Shown: positions 45,637 to 55,629 of the stretch, in pieces
How positions within the stretch are numbered: position 1 is the stretch's first letter
How the letters are laid out: every line of letters begins with the position of its first letter
Origin: Vibrio albus
GTDB taxonomy: Bacteria; Pseudomonadota; Gammaproteobacteria; Enterobacterales; Vibrionaceae
DNA: 64,000 nucleotides
Assembly (NCBI RefSeq): GCF_003144035.1
Contig: NZ_QFWT01000008.1
Span: 159,297 to 223,296 of the forward strand
Direction: 5' to 3'
Position numbers and translations under genes: made by a program
The notes under the pieces: model-generated
Told to the model about the DNA's origin: nothing
Seen by the model: only the letters and a program-made list of their open reading frames with translations
Database searches by the model: none

Positions 45637-48600
45637 AGATCCTGACGTTACGGTTTAAAAACCTCAACTCCCTGAAAGGGGAGTGGTATATCGATTTTAC
45701 CCAATCGCCGTTTTCAGACACGGGTCTGTTTGCCATTACCGGGCCTACGGGAGCCGGGAAAACCACCATTCTCGATGCCATCTGTGTGGCGCTTTACCAC
45801 AAAACGCCAAGGCTGGGGAATATCTCTGCGTCCAGTAATGAACTGATGACTCGCGGCACGGCTGAATGTAAGGCCGAGGTCGAATTTGAGGTAAAAGGCA
45901 AGGCATACCGGGCATTCTGGAACATGCGCCGCTCGCGTGGCAAGGTTGATGGTAACCTGCAGCCACCCCAGGCGGAGCTTGCGGAAGTCGCCTCTGGTAC
46001 CGTGCTGGCAAATCAGGTGACGAAAAAACTGGAACTGGTGGAATCCGTAACCGGGCTGGATTTCGGTCGCTTTACTAAATCTATGCTGCTGTCGCAGGGA
46101 CAATTTGCCGCATTTCTGAATGCCCGGGAAGCTGAGCGGGCAGAGCTGCTGGAAGAGCTGACCGGAACGGAAATTTACGGACAGATCTCAGCAAAAGTGC
46201 ATGAGCACTATACTCAGGCAAAACAGACCATGGCCGAGCTGGAGGCCAGAGCTCAGGGTGTTCAGCTACTGAGTGAGGAAGAATGCCAGACTCTGGAACG
46301 AGAACAGGCGGCACTGGTCGAGGAGCAGAAGCTGCAGAAAACGGCATTAAACGAACTGGATGCCGGGCTGCGCTGGTGGAATGATCTGGAGAAAGTCCGG
46401 AAAAATAAACAGGAAGCGGAACAGGCATTCACCCTGGCTCAGGAGGCTGTCGCAGCTTCGGCAAAAGAGCTGGATAAACTTGCCCGTAGTGAACCCGCGG
46501 AGGCCATACGTGTACCGTATCTGTTGATGAATGAAGCGAGTGCTTACTGTCGTCAGACGGAAGAAAACCTAAAGCAAAAGTCTCAGGCTGGTGAAGAAGC
46601 GGAGCAAGCGTATCAGAATGCGGAAGCCCGGTTACGGGAAAAAAACGAACATCTGGAGCAGGCCAAACAGGCCAGCCGGGCTCTGGAAAAGCTTCTTAAT
46701 GAGCAGGTGATTCCGCTGGATCAAACCATCCGGGCAGAAACAGATAAAAAGACCGAACTGGCGCGGCGTCAGCAGCAGTTGAAGTCTGATCTGGACAAGC
46801 AAAAGCACGCCCTGTCTGAGCAGCAGCAGTATGCCGCAACAACGGAACACTCTCTGCAACAAATCAGTCAATACCTTAACGAGCATCAGGCGGATGCCAG
46901 CCTGGAGCAATATCTCGGCCTCTGGAATGCGCAATATGAGCGTATAGAGACGCAACAGAAAGCGGCTCAGGAACTGTCCGCTCAGACAGAAGCCGATGCC
47001 GCACAGCTAAAGCAGAAAGAGCAGCAATATGCCGCTGATCAGCAGAAGCTTAAACTGGAGTCTGACAGCCTCGCTAAGTTGCAGAAAACCTATACAGACA
47101 CGGACAGTGAGAGAGAACAGTTTCTGACCGAGCGGGCTGTTGAAGAGGATATTCATCAGCTTGAAAATCAGCTGCAACAGCGAAATCAGACCATGGCAAC
47201 CCTGTCTGCATTGCAAATGGTACAGAACCAGTGGCTCAGCTTTCAGAATGAAAAGCAGGAAAAGGATCAGCAGATACCGGCTCTGTTACAGGAAAAGGAG
47301 AAACTGGAGCAGGACAGGCTGCAATTGCGTCAGCGCTATGCCACGCAGAATGAGCTGGTCAAGGCTCTGGATAAGCTGATTGGTCAGGAAGAACGCCTGG
47401 CTGAATACCGTAGTCAGCTTGTGCCTGGAAAGCCATGTCCGCTTTGTGGTGGGGCTGAACACCCGTATGCGGAGCAGAATGAAACGGTCAGTATTTCTGA
47501 AACTCAACAGCAAAAGCAGGACGCTGAGAAAGAGCGGGACCATATAAAGGAGCAGGGAGATAAGCTTAATCTGGATATTGGCTCTCTGGAGCGCCGCATC
47601 GGTGATGAGCAAAAACGCCGGCAGCACATTGCTCAGGAGCAAAACAGGCTGGAGGAAAGCTGGGCGGAGCATGCGGGTAAGACGGACTACACCGCTCCCG
47701 TTAAAGATGCGGACACGCTGAAATCGCTGGCGGTTGAAACCGAAAAACAGAGCGAAACCCTGTACAAAACGATTCATGAGTACCGCAGGCTGAACCAGCG
47801 TCTGGCCGAGGCCAAAGAGTCGCTGGATGCCATACAACTGCGCCATCATCAGGCCGAGTCCCGACTGACATTGCTCGGGCAGCAACTGGAACACATTCGT
47901 GGCAATCTGGACAAGAAGCAGGGACAGCACAGCAAGTCACTCAGCGAAATAGACGGTCTGTCTGCAGGACTGATTGATCAGATCCGTGAAAAAGGGTTTG
48001 AGCCTCCGGAGCGGGCATCGCTGCCTGTCTGGCTGCAGGGAAAACAGGCGGATGCCACCGCCTGGAAAGAGGCGATTAAGACGCGGGACCAGCATAAGAG
48101 CGAGCTGGCCGTAAGTCAGGCGAATATAGAAACCGGCGAGAAGCTGGTATCGGAAGCAAGGCAGCGTCTGGCGGCGCTGGAGCAGGACCTGGAACAGCAG
48201 GGTAAACGACTGCAGGTGCTTGAACAGGAAAGATATTCTCTGTTTGGGGATAAGCGCGTGGATCAGGAAAGGCAGACCGCTCAGGAACGCTGGAATGTGG
48301 CTGAAAAGACACACCAGCATCAGCAGCAAAAGACGGCGGAGCTGCAAAAAAGCCTGCAGTCTCTGAAAGGGGAGATAGCGAATTTGCAGGCCTCTTATGA
48401 ACAAGCGCAGCAGAATCAGAAATCCCGCATTCATGAGTGGGAAACCTTACTGAAGGAGAGTCAGTTCGATTCGACTCAGGCGTTTGAATCCGCCTTGTTG
48501 GAGAAAGAAGAGCGGCAAAGGCTGGTGGCGCTGAAAGACGCACTGGAGAGTGAGCGGAGCAAAACGAAGACGCTGGTGGATGCGGCGGTACAAACCGAAC

Positions 48601-49328
48601 AGCAGCTACTGACCGATGATGTGACGCAGGGGTATCAACAGACTCCGAAAGCGGAGTTTGAACAACAGGTCCAGGCCCTGCAGATAACTATGGAAGCGCG
48701 AACGAAGCGGCAGGGTGAAGTGGCGAATGAGCTGCAGTCAGACGCTAATCGCCGTAAGAGCCAGCAGGCCCTGTTCAAAGAGATCGATGCCTATCGCAGT
48801 GTGCACGATGATATTCAGTATCTGCATTCTCTGATCGGCTCACAAAGCGGGGATAAATTCCGCAAATTCGCTCAGGGACTGACGCTGGATAATCTGGTGT
48901 ATCTGGCGAATAAACAGCTTCAGCGCTTACATGGACGCTATGAGCTGCAACGAAAAGAGAGTGAGGGGCTGGAGCTGTCGGTGGTGGATACCTGGCAGGG
49001 CGATGTCGTCCGGGACACCAAAACATTGTCTGGCGGGGAGAGCTTTCTGGTCAGTCTTGCTCTGGCACTGGGCTTGTCCGATCTGGTCAGTCACAAAACC
49101 AGTATTGATTCTCTGTTTCTGGATGAAGGGTTCGGCACGCTGGATGCGGAAACACTGGACATGGCGCTGGACGCACTGGACAGCCTGAATGCCTCCGGCA
49201 AGATGATCGGCGTGATCAGCCATGTGGAAGCCATGAAAGAGCGCATTCCGGTCCAGATTAAGGTTCAGAAACAGAGTGGGCTGGGGGTGAGCGAATTAGA
49301 AAGCGGGTACAGAGCAGGCCAGGGTTAA
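45633..49328 (+). CDS. sbcC: Exonuclease subunit SbcC
   Basis: 1231 residues. The Rad50-like ATPase of SbcCD: Walker A G-P-T-G-A-G-K-T-T at 37-45, long Q/E/K-rich coiled coils on both sides of a zinc-hook C-P-L-C at 602-605, then the ABC signature T-L-S-G-G-E-S near residue 1131 and Walker B S-L-F-L-D-E-G-F-G-T-L. Somewhat longer than the E. coli protein, with the difference in the coiled coils. Its stop overlaps the stop of the convergent GGDEF gene; no terminator is visible between them. Confidence 0.95.
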   Translation: MKILTLRFKNLNSLKGEWYIDFTQSPFSDTGLFAITGPTGAGKTTILDAICVALYHKTPRLGNISASSNELMTRGTAECKAEVEFEVKGKAYRAFWNMRRSRGKVDGNLQPPQAELAEVASGTVLANQVTKKLELVESVTGLDFGRFTKSMLLSQGQFAAFLNAREAERAELLEELTGTEIYGQISAKVHEHYTQAKQTMAELEARAQGVQLLSEEECQTLEREQAALVEEQKLQKTALNELDAGLRWWNDLEKVRKNKQEAEQAFTLAQEAVAASAKELDKLARSEPAEAIRVPYLLMNEASAYCRQTEENLKQKSQAGEEAEQAYQNAEARLREKNEHLEQAKQASRALEKLLNEQVIPLDQTIRAETDKKTELARRQQQLKSDLDKQKHALSEQQQYAATTEHSLQQISQYLNEHQADASLEQYLGLWNAQYERIETQQKAAQELSAQTEADAAQLKQKEQQYAADQQKLKLESDSLAKLQKTYTDTDSEREQFLTERAVEEDIHQLENQLQQRNQTMATLSALQMVQNQWLSFQNEKQEKDQQIPALLQEKEKLEQDRLQLRQRYATQNELVKALDKLIGQEERLAEYRSQLVPGKPCPLCGGAEHPYAEQNETVSISETQQQKQDAEKERDHIKEQGDKLNLDIGSLERRIGDEQKRRQHIAQEQNRLEESWAEHAGKTDYTAPVKDADTLKSLAVETEKQSETLYKTIHEYRRLNQRLAEAKESLDAIQLRHHQAESRLTLLGQQLEHIRGNLDKKQGQHSKSLSEIDGLSAGLIDQIREKGFEPPERASLPVWLQGKQADATAWKEAIKTRDQHKSELAVSQANIETGEKLVSEARQRLAALEQDLEQQGKRLQVLEQERYSLFGDKRVDQERQTAQERWNVAEKTHQHQQQKTAELQKSLQSLKGEIANLQASYEQAQQNQKSRIHEWETLLKESQFDSTQAFESALLEKEERQRLVALKDALESERSKTKTLVDAAVQTEQQLLTDDVTQGYQQTPKAEFEQQVQALQITMEARTKRQGEVANELQSDANRRKSQQALFKEIDAYRSVHDDIQYLHSLIGSQSGDKFRKFAQGLTLDNLVYLANKQLQRLHGRYELQRKESEGLELSVVDTWQGDVVRDTKTLSGGESFLVSLALALGLSDLVSHKTSIDSLFLDEGFGTLDAETLDMALDALDSLNASGKMIGVISHVEAMKERIPVQIKVQKQSGLGVSELESGYRAGQG

Positions 49329-50755
49329 GTGTGATGTAAGGCCTTTCCCTGAATAAGATGCTCGACCAGTTTATTGGAGTGTTTGTTCTCGTACATGGCC
49401 TGATCCGCTTCATTGATGATCATATCGAATGATTCGGTTTGCGGGTCTCCGATATAAACACCGATGCTGACATCAATATGGAAGGAATGCTGGCCGATTT
49501 TGATCTCTTCTCTGGTGACCGCTTCCAGTCGGTTACAGAGGATATCAATATCTTTAATATTGGCCGGTTTCTCCAGCATGATGACAAACTCGTCCCCACC
49601 GAAACGGGCGATAATATCCGCTTTTTTGACGCTGGATTTGAGTCTCTGGGCAACCACTGTCAGTACCTTGTCTCCGACAGTGTGCCCGTAATTATCGTTC
49701 ACAGCCTTAAACTTATTCAGATCCAGAAACAGACAGCAGATCTGATCAACTTTTTTGGCCAGCTTCATGTATTCCTCAATCAGGCCACTGCGGTTGAGTA
49801 GTGGCGTCAGTACGTCATAATTGGATTTTTCTTTTAGCTCGACGGATTCGGTGATGTTCATCAGGCTGAGTAGCTTCAGTTCATGCGGTATGGTGATCGC
49901 ATTAGAACAGCAGATCTGAAAGTGCTGGTCACCAACCTGGATTTGTTTATTTTCCAAAGGGTGAGGGATAAAGTTGGTTACCGGAGTTTCGTTTAATTGC
50001 ATTGCAGACTGATTAAATAATGCTTGTGCGACTTTGTTGGCGTAGATAATCCGGTTTCTTTCGTCCAGCAACAGCACGGCCTGAGGCATGTTTTTTAATA
50101 GTCTTTCCAGGTTGGTCTGAAAGTAACTGCTGTTCTTGTTTGCCAGGTGTAACCGGTAAAGAATCAGGCTAAAGTTAATCAGTACCAGAGCAAACACACC
50201 AATCTGGGCAATACGTAAGAATTGAGATTTTTGTACAGAGAGCTCTTCCGAACGAACCGTCAGCTCATTCATCTGAAACAGGACCGATTTATTGGTCTGT
50301 AGCGCATAGTGTTGCAGAACTGGCTTGAGGATATTAAGTGGATTGGCCTGCAAGCTAGTATAAACAGGAATCCAGAGTTCAAGCGTTTTGGTCAGAATCT
50401 GCTGGCTACGCAGATCCTGAATGGCTTTATGTGTGACGGTGGTCCCCGCGGGGGTGGTCAGATTGCCGCCATTTTTCAGTGTATACAGAGTCTGGTTAAA
50501 TGTTTCGGCGGAGTCTTTAAGTTCTTTTTTTTCGGCTGTCAGTGGTGGTGTTTTAGGTTGTTCGCTCAGTAACAGAAGGTTTTTGGCGATATTCTGTGAA
50601 AGCATCCGCTGTCGGCCGGTTACGTTAATGATCAGAGCATCACTTTCCAGATTTTGAGTTAAATTTACGTTTATAAACAGCAGAGTGAAGTCCAGAATAA
50701 GGAACGTTGATACCAGTATGAGTATAGGTACCCTGGTCATTTTTCTATGGAACAT
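49325..50755 (-). CDS. Diguanylate cyclase with PilJ-like sensor, PAS-like and GGDEF domains
   Basis: 476 residues. A first membrane segment (about 10-29) and a PilJ/NIT-type periplasmic helical sensor with the motif N-V-T-G-R-Q-R-M-L-S-Q at 44-54. A second membrane segment lies at about 181-200, a PAS-like region at about 215-300, and a GGDEF domain with G-G-D-E-F at 386-390. Where the RxxD inhibitory site belongs the sequence is K-K-A-D (377-380), so product inhibition may be lost. It should make cyclic di-GMP in response to an unknown signal, possibly nitrate/nitrite-like as in related sensors. Monocistronic on the minus strand. Confidence 0.87.
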   Translation of the reverse strand: MFHRKMTRVPILILVSTFLILDFTLLFINVNLTQNLESDALIINVTGRQRMLSQNIAKNLLLLSEQPKTPPLTAEKKELKDSAETFNQTLYTLKNGGNLTTPAGTTVTHKAIQDLRSQQILTKTLELWIPVYTSLQANPLNILKPVLQHYALQTNKSVLFQMNELTVRSEELSVQKSQFLRIAQIGVFALVLINFSLILYRLHLANKNSSYFQTNLERLLKNMPQAVLLLDERNRIIYANKVAQALFNQSAMQLNETPVTNFIPHPLENKQIQVGDQHFQICCSNAITIPHELKLLSLMNITESVELKEKSNYDVLTPLLNRSGLIEEYMKLAKKVDQICCLFLDLNKFKAVNDNYGHTVGDKVLTVVAQRLKSSVKKADIIARFGGDEFVIMLEKPANIKDIDILCNRLEAVTREEIKIGQHSFHIDVSIGVYIGDPQTESFDMIINEADQAMYENKHSNKLVEHLIQGKALHHT

Positions 50756-51000
50756 GGTAAGTACTCCACTCTGACGGACTATCTATATATGCATTTATAT
50801 TACTATTGTTGTTTGTGGTAATTTTTGCATTTGCCATCACGTATGCAATCTTACTATTAGTATAGTTCATCCTGAAAAGAGGTTTATGTGTCTGATAAAA
50901 TACCTTTTTGTCCAGAATTTTTTTAAAGTGTAAATTAAAACACTCTTTTTGTTTTTTACCGGGTATATAATAGGGCCTGTTTTCCACTGGAATGTATTAT

Positions 51001-51852
51001 ATGTCAATGAATATCGATCAGCCCTTGCCGAATATTCGCATGCGAATGCCTTCTTTGACCAAGACAGAGCAGTCAATTGTCGAGAGCTTTCTTCAGCCCC
51101 ACTTTCTGCATAAAAATACATCCATTAAAGAAGTGGCAGAGCGGCTGAGAGTGTCTCCGGCACTGCTGGTCAAGGTGTCGAAAAAGCTGGGTTACAGTGG
51201 TTTTAAACAGTTGAAAGATGCGTTGACGGCTCAACTGGAGTCTTCGGATTTTACGCCGAGTGAACAGTTGTTGCCTGATGACAGTTGTGATGAAATTATA
51301 AGCAAGGTGTTGCATAATTCTATTAATGCGCTGACTGAGATACTGGATTTTATTGATTCCCAAAGTCTGAGCGCTGCGGCGGAAGCCATTTTAAACGCAA
51401 GAAGTATCGAATTTTACGCTGCCGGGGCTTCCAGTATTGTGTGCGAAGATTTCCAGCAAAAACTGCTGCGTATTGGTATGAAAGCATCGGTGCCGATGGA
51501 GCGGCATCTGATGCTGATGTCTGCCAGCCTGCTTACCGAACATGACGTTGTTCTGGTGGTCTCTCATTCGGGTCAGACAGCCGATTTGATGGATTCTGTT
51601 CGCCTGGCAAAGCAGTCCGGGGCGAAGATAATATCTATCACCAACAACTATAATGCTGAGTTGTCACAGTTATCTGATATTCCTTTGTATGCTCCTTCTT
51701 CTCCCGAGCCGGTAATGGGAAAAAATGGTACAGCGAGGCTGGTAAAATTGGCCATGATCGACTGCCTGTATGCCACTATAGTCAATAAGATGCCGGATGT
51801 GGCGGAAAAGAACCTGAATACGACACATAAAGCTCTGGGATTACGGGAGTAG
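51001..51852 (+). CDS. RpiR/MurR-family regulator
   Basis: 283 residues. N-terminal HTH_6 domain (about 10-85; S-I-K-E-V-A-E-R-L-R-V-S-P-A-L-L-V-K) and a C-terminal SIS sugar-phosphate binding domain (about 120-260; Y-A-A-G-A-S-S-I-V, V-V-S-H-S-G-Q-T-A-D). Such proteins respond to phosphosugars. Its neighbour manA and the mannose-type PTS make mannose 6-phosphate or fructose 6-phosphate a plausible effector, but this is inference from position. Three ATGs lie close together (50992, 51001, 51007); I use the second, with GGA eight bases before it. Confidence 0.88.
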   Translation: MSMNIDQPLPNIRMRMPSLTKTEQSIVESFLQPHFLHKNTSIKEVAERLRVSPALLVKVSKKLGYSGFKQLKDALTAQLESSDFTPSEQLLPDDSCDEIISKVLHNSINALTEILDFIDSQSLSAAAEAILNARSIEFYAAGASSIVCEDFQQKLLRIGMKASVPMERHLMLMSASLLTEHDVVLVVSHSGQTADLMDSVRLAKQSGAKIISITNNYNAELSQLSDIPLYAPSSPEPVMGKNGTARLVKLAMIDCLYATIVNKMPDVAEKNLNTTHKALGLRE

Positions 51853-51867
51853 TTAAGACTTTAATAA

Positions 51868-51900
51868 AGCCCTGCTGGTGGTTATCCGCAGGGCTCTTTT
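51868..51900. terminator. Bidirectional terminator
   Basis: Stem AGCCCTGC / GCAGGGCT followed by CTTTT, between the convergent rpiR-like gene and manA. Confidence 0.85.
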
Positions 51901-51910
51901 GAAAGAGAGA

Positions 51911-53110
51911 TCAGTTATAAGCGCGGGCGACTTTGCCTTCGGTGGCCACCTGATATTTGCTGGTGTAGGCGGGGATAAAAACGGATTCGCCTTTTCTGAC
52001 GGTTACTGCCTCACCGCTTTTGTGAGTCAGAGTCATGTCTGCATCAATGGCAAACAGTATTTCTGCGCTTTCCGGCCGAAGGGTCAGTCCGTCGGTTGAT
52101 TGAATAATCGCAAATTTAAAGTCGTCTACCGGGACAGGAAAAGCGAGGATTCCGTCTTGCTCTTCTGGTTGAGTCAGCAGGGTTTTTAACGGTTTGGCTT
52201 CAAAGCGGGTACAGCTAACCAGCTCTTCCACATCAATATATTTTGGTGTCAGTCCGGATCGCAATACGTTATCTGAACTGGCCATGATTTCCAGACCAGT
52301 CCCTTTCAGGTAGGCATGAGGGGTGCAGGCATGCAGGAACATGGCTTCGCCCGGCTGTAGTGTTAGTACGTTTAGGATTAATGGGCAAAAGAGGCCGATA
52401 TCACCGGGATACAGTTCGGCAAGCTCGAGGATCAGTGCAAATAGATCGTCATTCTGATGGGCGTTGGCGTATGTCAGCAGCTCCTGAACGGCGGTCTCTT
52501 TCTCTGTTCCTTCAAGGGAAAGCATGGAACGGAAAAAAGTCTGTAAGCCTTCTTCATCTGGTGAAGCGGCAAATGCGCTCACCAGAGACGCAATCGATGG
52601 TAGGTTTATTGTATTGAATAAACTCAGGATTTCCGGGAATTCACGGAAGCCGTTCATTGCCTGATAAGGGGTCAGGGCATAAACCAGTTCTGGTTTATGG
52701 TTAGGATCTTTATAGTTACGGTTAGCCGCAGTGCGGGCAATGCCAGCCTGCTCTTCTTTTTCAAAACCGATTTCTGCCTGTTCTTTACTTGGATGAACCT
52801 GAATAGACAGCGCATTACCTGCCGCCAGCACCTTAAACAGGTATGGCAGCTCGCCAAACTGGATATCCGTCCCTTCGTGCAAAATACCGGACTTATCTAA
52901 ATCGATAAAATCGGACAGTAACTGAATCTCACCATTCTCAACAATCTTTGAGCAGCCGTTCGGGTGGGCCCCCATCCAGATTTCCGCCTGGGGTGTATTG
53001 CCTGGGTTAGCGATATCAAAAAGTTCATTGATAGACGTTGTACTACCCCATGCGTAATTCTGGATGACGTTGTCCATTGGGAAGAAGTACTGCATTGATG
53101 CCTGAGTCAT
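51911..53110 (-). CDS. manA: Mannose-6-phosphate isomerase, class I
   Basis: 399 residues. Converts mannose 6-phosphate to fructose 6-phosphate. The zinc-site pattern Q-V-H-P-S-K near residues 101-106 and the later H-A-C-T-P-H-A-Y-L-K-G-T-G-L-E-I-M-A-S-S-D-N-V-L-R stretch (in part about 263-285) are typical of type I isomerases. It lies downstream of the PTS EIIABC gene on the same strand, after a terminator and a 220-base gap, so it probably has its own promoter. Together they give a complete route for mannose uptake and entry into glycolysis. Confidence 0.94.
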   Translation of the reverse strand: MTQASMQYFFPMDNVIQNYAWGSTTSINELFDIANPGNTPQAEIWMGAHPNGCSKIVENGEIQLLSDFIDLDKSGILHEGTDIQFGELPYLFKVLAAGNALSIQVHPSKEQAEIGFEKEEQAGIARTAANRNYKDPNHKPELVYALTPYQAMNGFREFPEILSLFNTINLPSIASLVSAFAASPDEEGLQTFFRSMLSLEGTEKETAVQELLTYANAHQNDDLFALILELAELYPGDIGLFCPLILNVLTLQPGEAMFLHACTPHAYLKGTGLEIMASSDNVLRSGLTPKYIDVEELVSCTRFEAKPLKTLLTQPEEQDGILAFPVPVDDFKFAIIQSTDGLTLRPESAEILFAIDADMTLTHKSGEAVTVRKGESVFIPAYTSKYQVATEGKVARAYN

Positions 53111-53244
53111 GGTTATCCTCTGATATAGTTTTTATCCTGAGCCTAGTGTACGTGATCTATGTTACGAATTGCACCGTCTGGAGTGTATCGTCAGTGACTG
53201 TAGGTGTTCCATAAATGAGATCAACATTTAATGGCTTACTTAGT

Positions 53245-53334
53245 AAATAAAAATGTCCCTTCCGAAGAAGGGACAAAAGGCATCACAATACAGGCTTGGA
53301 GCATAAGTAGGGACATATTGTGATGCTGTATGGG
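53245..53334 (-). ncRNA. Structured 3' region of the PTS gene: stem, then terminator (possible sRNA)
   Basis: Right after the PTS stop, an 11-base-pair perfect stem (GCATCACAATA 53280-53290 with TATTGTGATGC 53316-53326) is followed by a 9-base-pair terminator stem (53254-53262 with 53267-53275). On the minus strand the terminator loop is TTCG, a very stable tetraloop, and it is followed by TTTTTATTT. Two stable hairpins ending in a strong terminator fit a 3'-UTR-derived small RNA; at the least this is the terminator of the PTS gene. The terminator is certain; the sRNA is a guess. Confidence 0.45.
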
Positions 53335-55245
53335 TTAGTTCATTACGGTGCTTTTAAACTCTGTTTCCGTTTTTTTCTGACGCATTTTCTTCAGAGTGAC
53401 ACAGACTAGAGCGGTTACCACGGCACCGGCTGCCATACAAATAAGTGCCAGGAGTGGTTTATTCATCGCACCCAGCAGGGCAACAACCGGACCACCGTGC
53501 GCGACACTGTTGGTGATACCAAATGAGAAGCCCATTACCGCAGCGACCATCGAACCAATAACGTTGGCCGGAATAACGGAGAGTGGATCCTGAGCAGCAA
53601 ACGGAATCGCCCCTTCAGAGATACCGACCAGCCCCATTGCGCCGGCAGCTTTACCCGCTTCAAATTCTGAGGCTTCAAACAGGTTCAGTTTATGACCTAA
53701 TACAGTGGCCAGTCCCATGCCTAGCGGAGCAACCGGAATAGCACAGGCCATCGCGCCCATAAACTGGGTCTGGCCACTGGCTATCATGCCGACAGAGAAC
53801 AGGAAAGCGACTTTGTTAAACGGACCACCCATGTCGAATCCAGCCATCCCACCCAGAACGATACCAAGAAGAATGACATTGCTGCCGGTACTCATACTGG
53901 TTAACAGCGCATTCAGGCTGTTCATCAGATCAGCAATAGGTGCACCAATAACAAAGATAAACAGGCTGGAGATGAACAGAGAGCCTGCGATCGGGGCAAT
54001 CATGATCGGCACCAGTGGCTGAATAAACTTATGGTAGTTAATGCTGGTTAGCCAGCGAACAAAATAACCGACCAATAGACCGGCAACAATCGCACCGATA
54101 AAACCTGTACCCGCGTCAGCGCCATAGAATGAGCCATTGTTGGCAATCCAGCCACCGATAAGGCCTGGAGTCAGAGCCGGACGGTCAGCAATGGCGTAGG
54201 CGATGTAACCCGCCAGAATCGGGATCATCAGGGTAAAGGAGACGACACCGACATCCAGTACTTTATTCCACAGACTGCCCGGAGGAATGGCCATGCCCGC
54301 CTCGGTTGGTTCACCGCCAATGGCCAGTGACAGAGCGATCAGCAAACCACCGGTAACCACGAATGGGATCATATGAGACACGCCATTCATCAGGTAGCGG
54401 TATAGTTCAGAACGGCCTTGAGAGGGTTTTTTGCTCTCGGTTTTTACTCCGTCTGCCTGATATTTTGGTGAATCCAGAGCTTCCTGAATCAGGCCTTTTG
54501 CATCTTTGATAGCGCTTTTTACGCCAGTTTCAATCACACGTTTACCCGCGAACCGGTTCATATCTACCTGCTTATCGCAGGCTACGATAATGGCATCGGC
54601 TTTGGCGATTTCATCTTCAGTTGGCTGATTTTTAACTCCGATAGAACCGTTGGTTTCCACTTTGATCTGATAGCCCAGCTCTGCGGCTCCTTTTTCCAGA
54701 GATTCCGCTGCCAGATAGGTATGCGCTACCCCGGCAGGACAGCCGGTTACACCGATCAGAAAGCCTTTGTTTGCTGCTGGGTTATCCTCTGCCGGTTCTA
54801 CTTTTTGCAGCAGGAGTTCCAGTGCTTCTGTTTTACTGGCTGCATTCATAAAGCTTTCGACAAAGCCCTCTTCAATCAGTTTTGATGACAGCTCTGCCAG
54901 TACCTCGATATGGTGGTCTGAACCGCCGTCAGGAGAGGCGATCATAAAGAAAAGTTTGGATGGCTGACCGTCTTCTGCGCCGTATTCTATCCCACTACGG
55001 CTGATACCAATCGCTACAGCAGGTTCGGTTACTGCTGAGCTTTTCGCATGGGGAAGGGCGATACCTTCTTCAAAGCCGGTATTTCCCAGCTCTTCCCGGG
55101 CTTTAATATCCGCGAGAAACTGAGCCTGGTTGTTTATTTTGCCCTGAGTGTAGAGTACGTCGATCAGCTCGGCAAAAACCTCGTCTTTGGTTTTTGCATT
55201 GAGATCAAGGCATATCAACTGTTCATTGATTAAGTCAGTGATCAT
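53335..55245 (-). CDS. Fused PTS EIIABC of the fructose/mannose family
   Basis: 636 residues in the order EIIA (1 to about 145, active H66 in A-L-P-H-A), EIIB (about 160-260, active C169 in V-T-G-C-P-A-G-V-A-H-T-Y), EIIC (about 285-620, multi-pass). It imports and phosphorylates a sugar. The neighbour manA and the match in gene order to the Vibrio cholerae locus around VC1820-VC1827 point to mannose; fructose or mannosylglycerate (MngA has the same layout) are alternatives. It is divergent from an AraC regulator, with a possible CRP site between. Confidence 0.9.
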   Translation of the reverse strand: MITDLINEQLICLDLNAKTKDEVFAELIDVLYTQGKINNQAQFLADIKAREELGNTGFEEGIALPHAKSSAVTEPAVAIGISRSGIEYGAEDGQPSKLFFMIASPDGGSDHHIEVLAELSSKLIEEGFVESFMNAASKTEALELLLQKVEPAEDNPAANKGFLIGVTGCPAGVAHTYLAAESLEKGAAELGYQIKVETNGSIGVKNQPTEDEIAKADAIIVACDKQVDMNRFAGKRVIETGVKSAIKDAKGLIQEALDSPKYQADGVKTESKKPSQGRSELYRYLMNGVSHMIPFVVTGGLLIALSLAIGGEPTEAGMAIPPGSLWNKVLDVGVVSFTLMIPILAGYIAYAIADRPALTPGLIGGWIANNGSFYGADAGTGFIGAIVAGLLVGYFVRWLTSINYHKFIQPLVPIMIAPIAGSLFISSLFIFVIGAPIADLMNSLNALLTSMSTGSNVILLGIVLGGMAGFDMGGPFNKVAFLFSVGMIASGQTQFMGAMACAIPVAPLGMGLATVLGHKLNLFEASEFEAGKAAGAMGLVGISEGAIPFAAQDPLSVIPANVIGSMVAAVMGFSFGITNSVAHGGPVVALLGAMNKPLLALICMAAGAVVTALVCVTLKKMRQKKTETEFKSTVMN

Positions 55246-55383
55246 GATGTTTCACCTATACATTATGTTGTTGTATTGATGCGAAGGCCCTCGCTGTGTC
55301 ATGAGTATTGTCGTTCAGCAGAACAAAATCCGGTAGTGTATAAGAGAGACATTTACTGGATTATTGTAACAATACTATCTAAG

Positions 55384-55399
55384 TGTGATCTGACGCATG
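55384..55399. promoter_or_regulatory. Candidate CRP site between the PTS and AraC genes
   Basis: TGTGATCTGACGCATG has a perfect left half of the CRP palindrome and a partial right half. It lies in the 380-base divergent gap; the rest is AT-rich with nothing else recognised. Confidence 0.4.
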
Positions 55400-55629
55400 T
55401 ATTGAATTCTATATCGTTATGCTTATTTTTAAATAAAAAACAACTAAAATTCATACATTTATATTGGTTTCGTCTATCTTTTTAATGGCTTTTATTCTTT
55501 GGATTTTATTTATTTTCTTTGTCTTCTGGATTAAAGTTGCGTTCTGTTGGCGTGTGAAACTGTGCCAGACGTCACTTAAGCAGGCCGTTTGTCCGGGTGA
55601 ATTCGTGTGATGACGATGGAGATAAAACC

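Noticed and set aside
47286..47930. Long antisense ORFs in sbcC
   Set aside because: Leucine-rich mirror frames of the repetitive Q/E/K coiled-coil coding sequence; codon bias of sbcC explains them.
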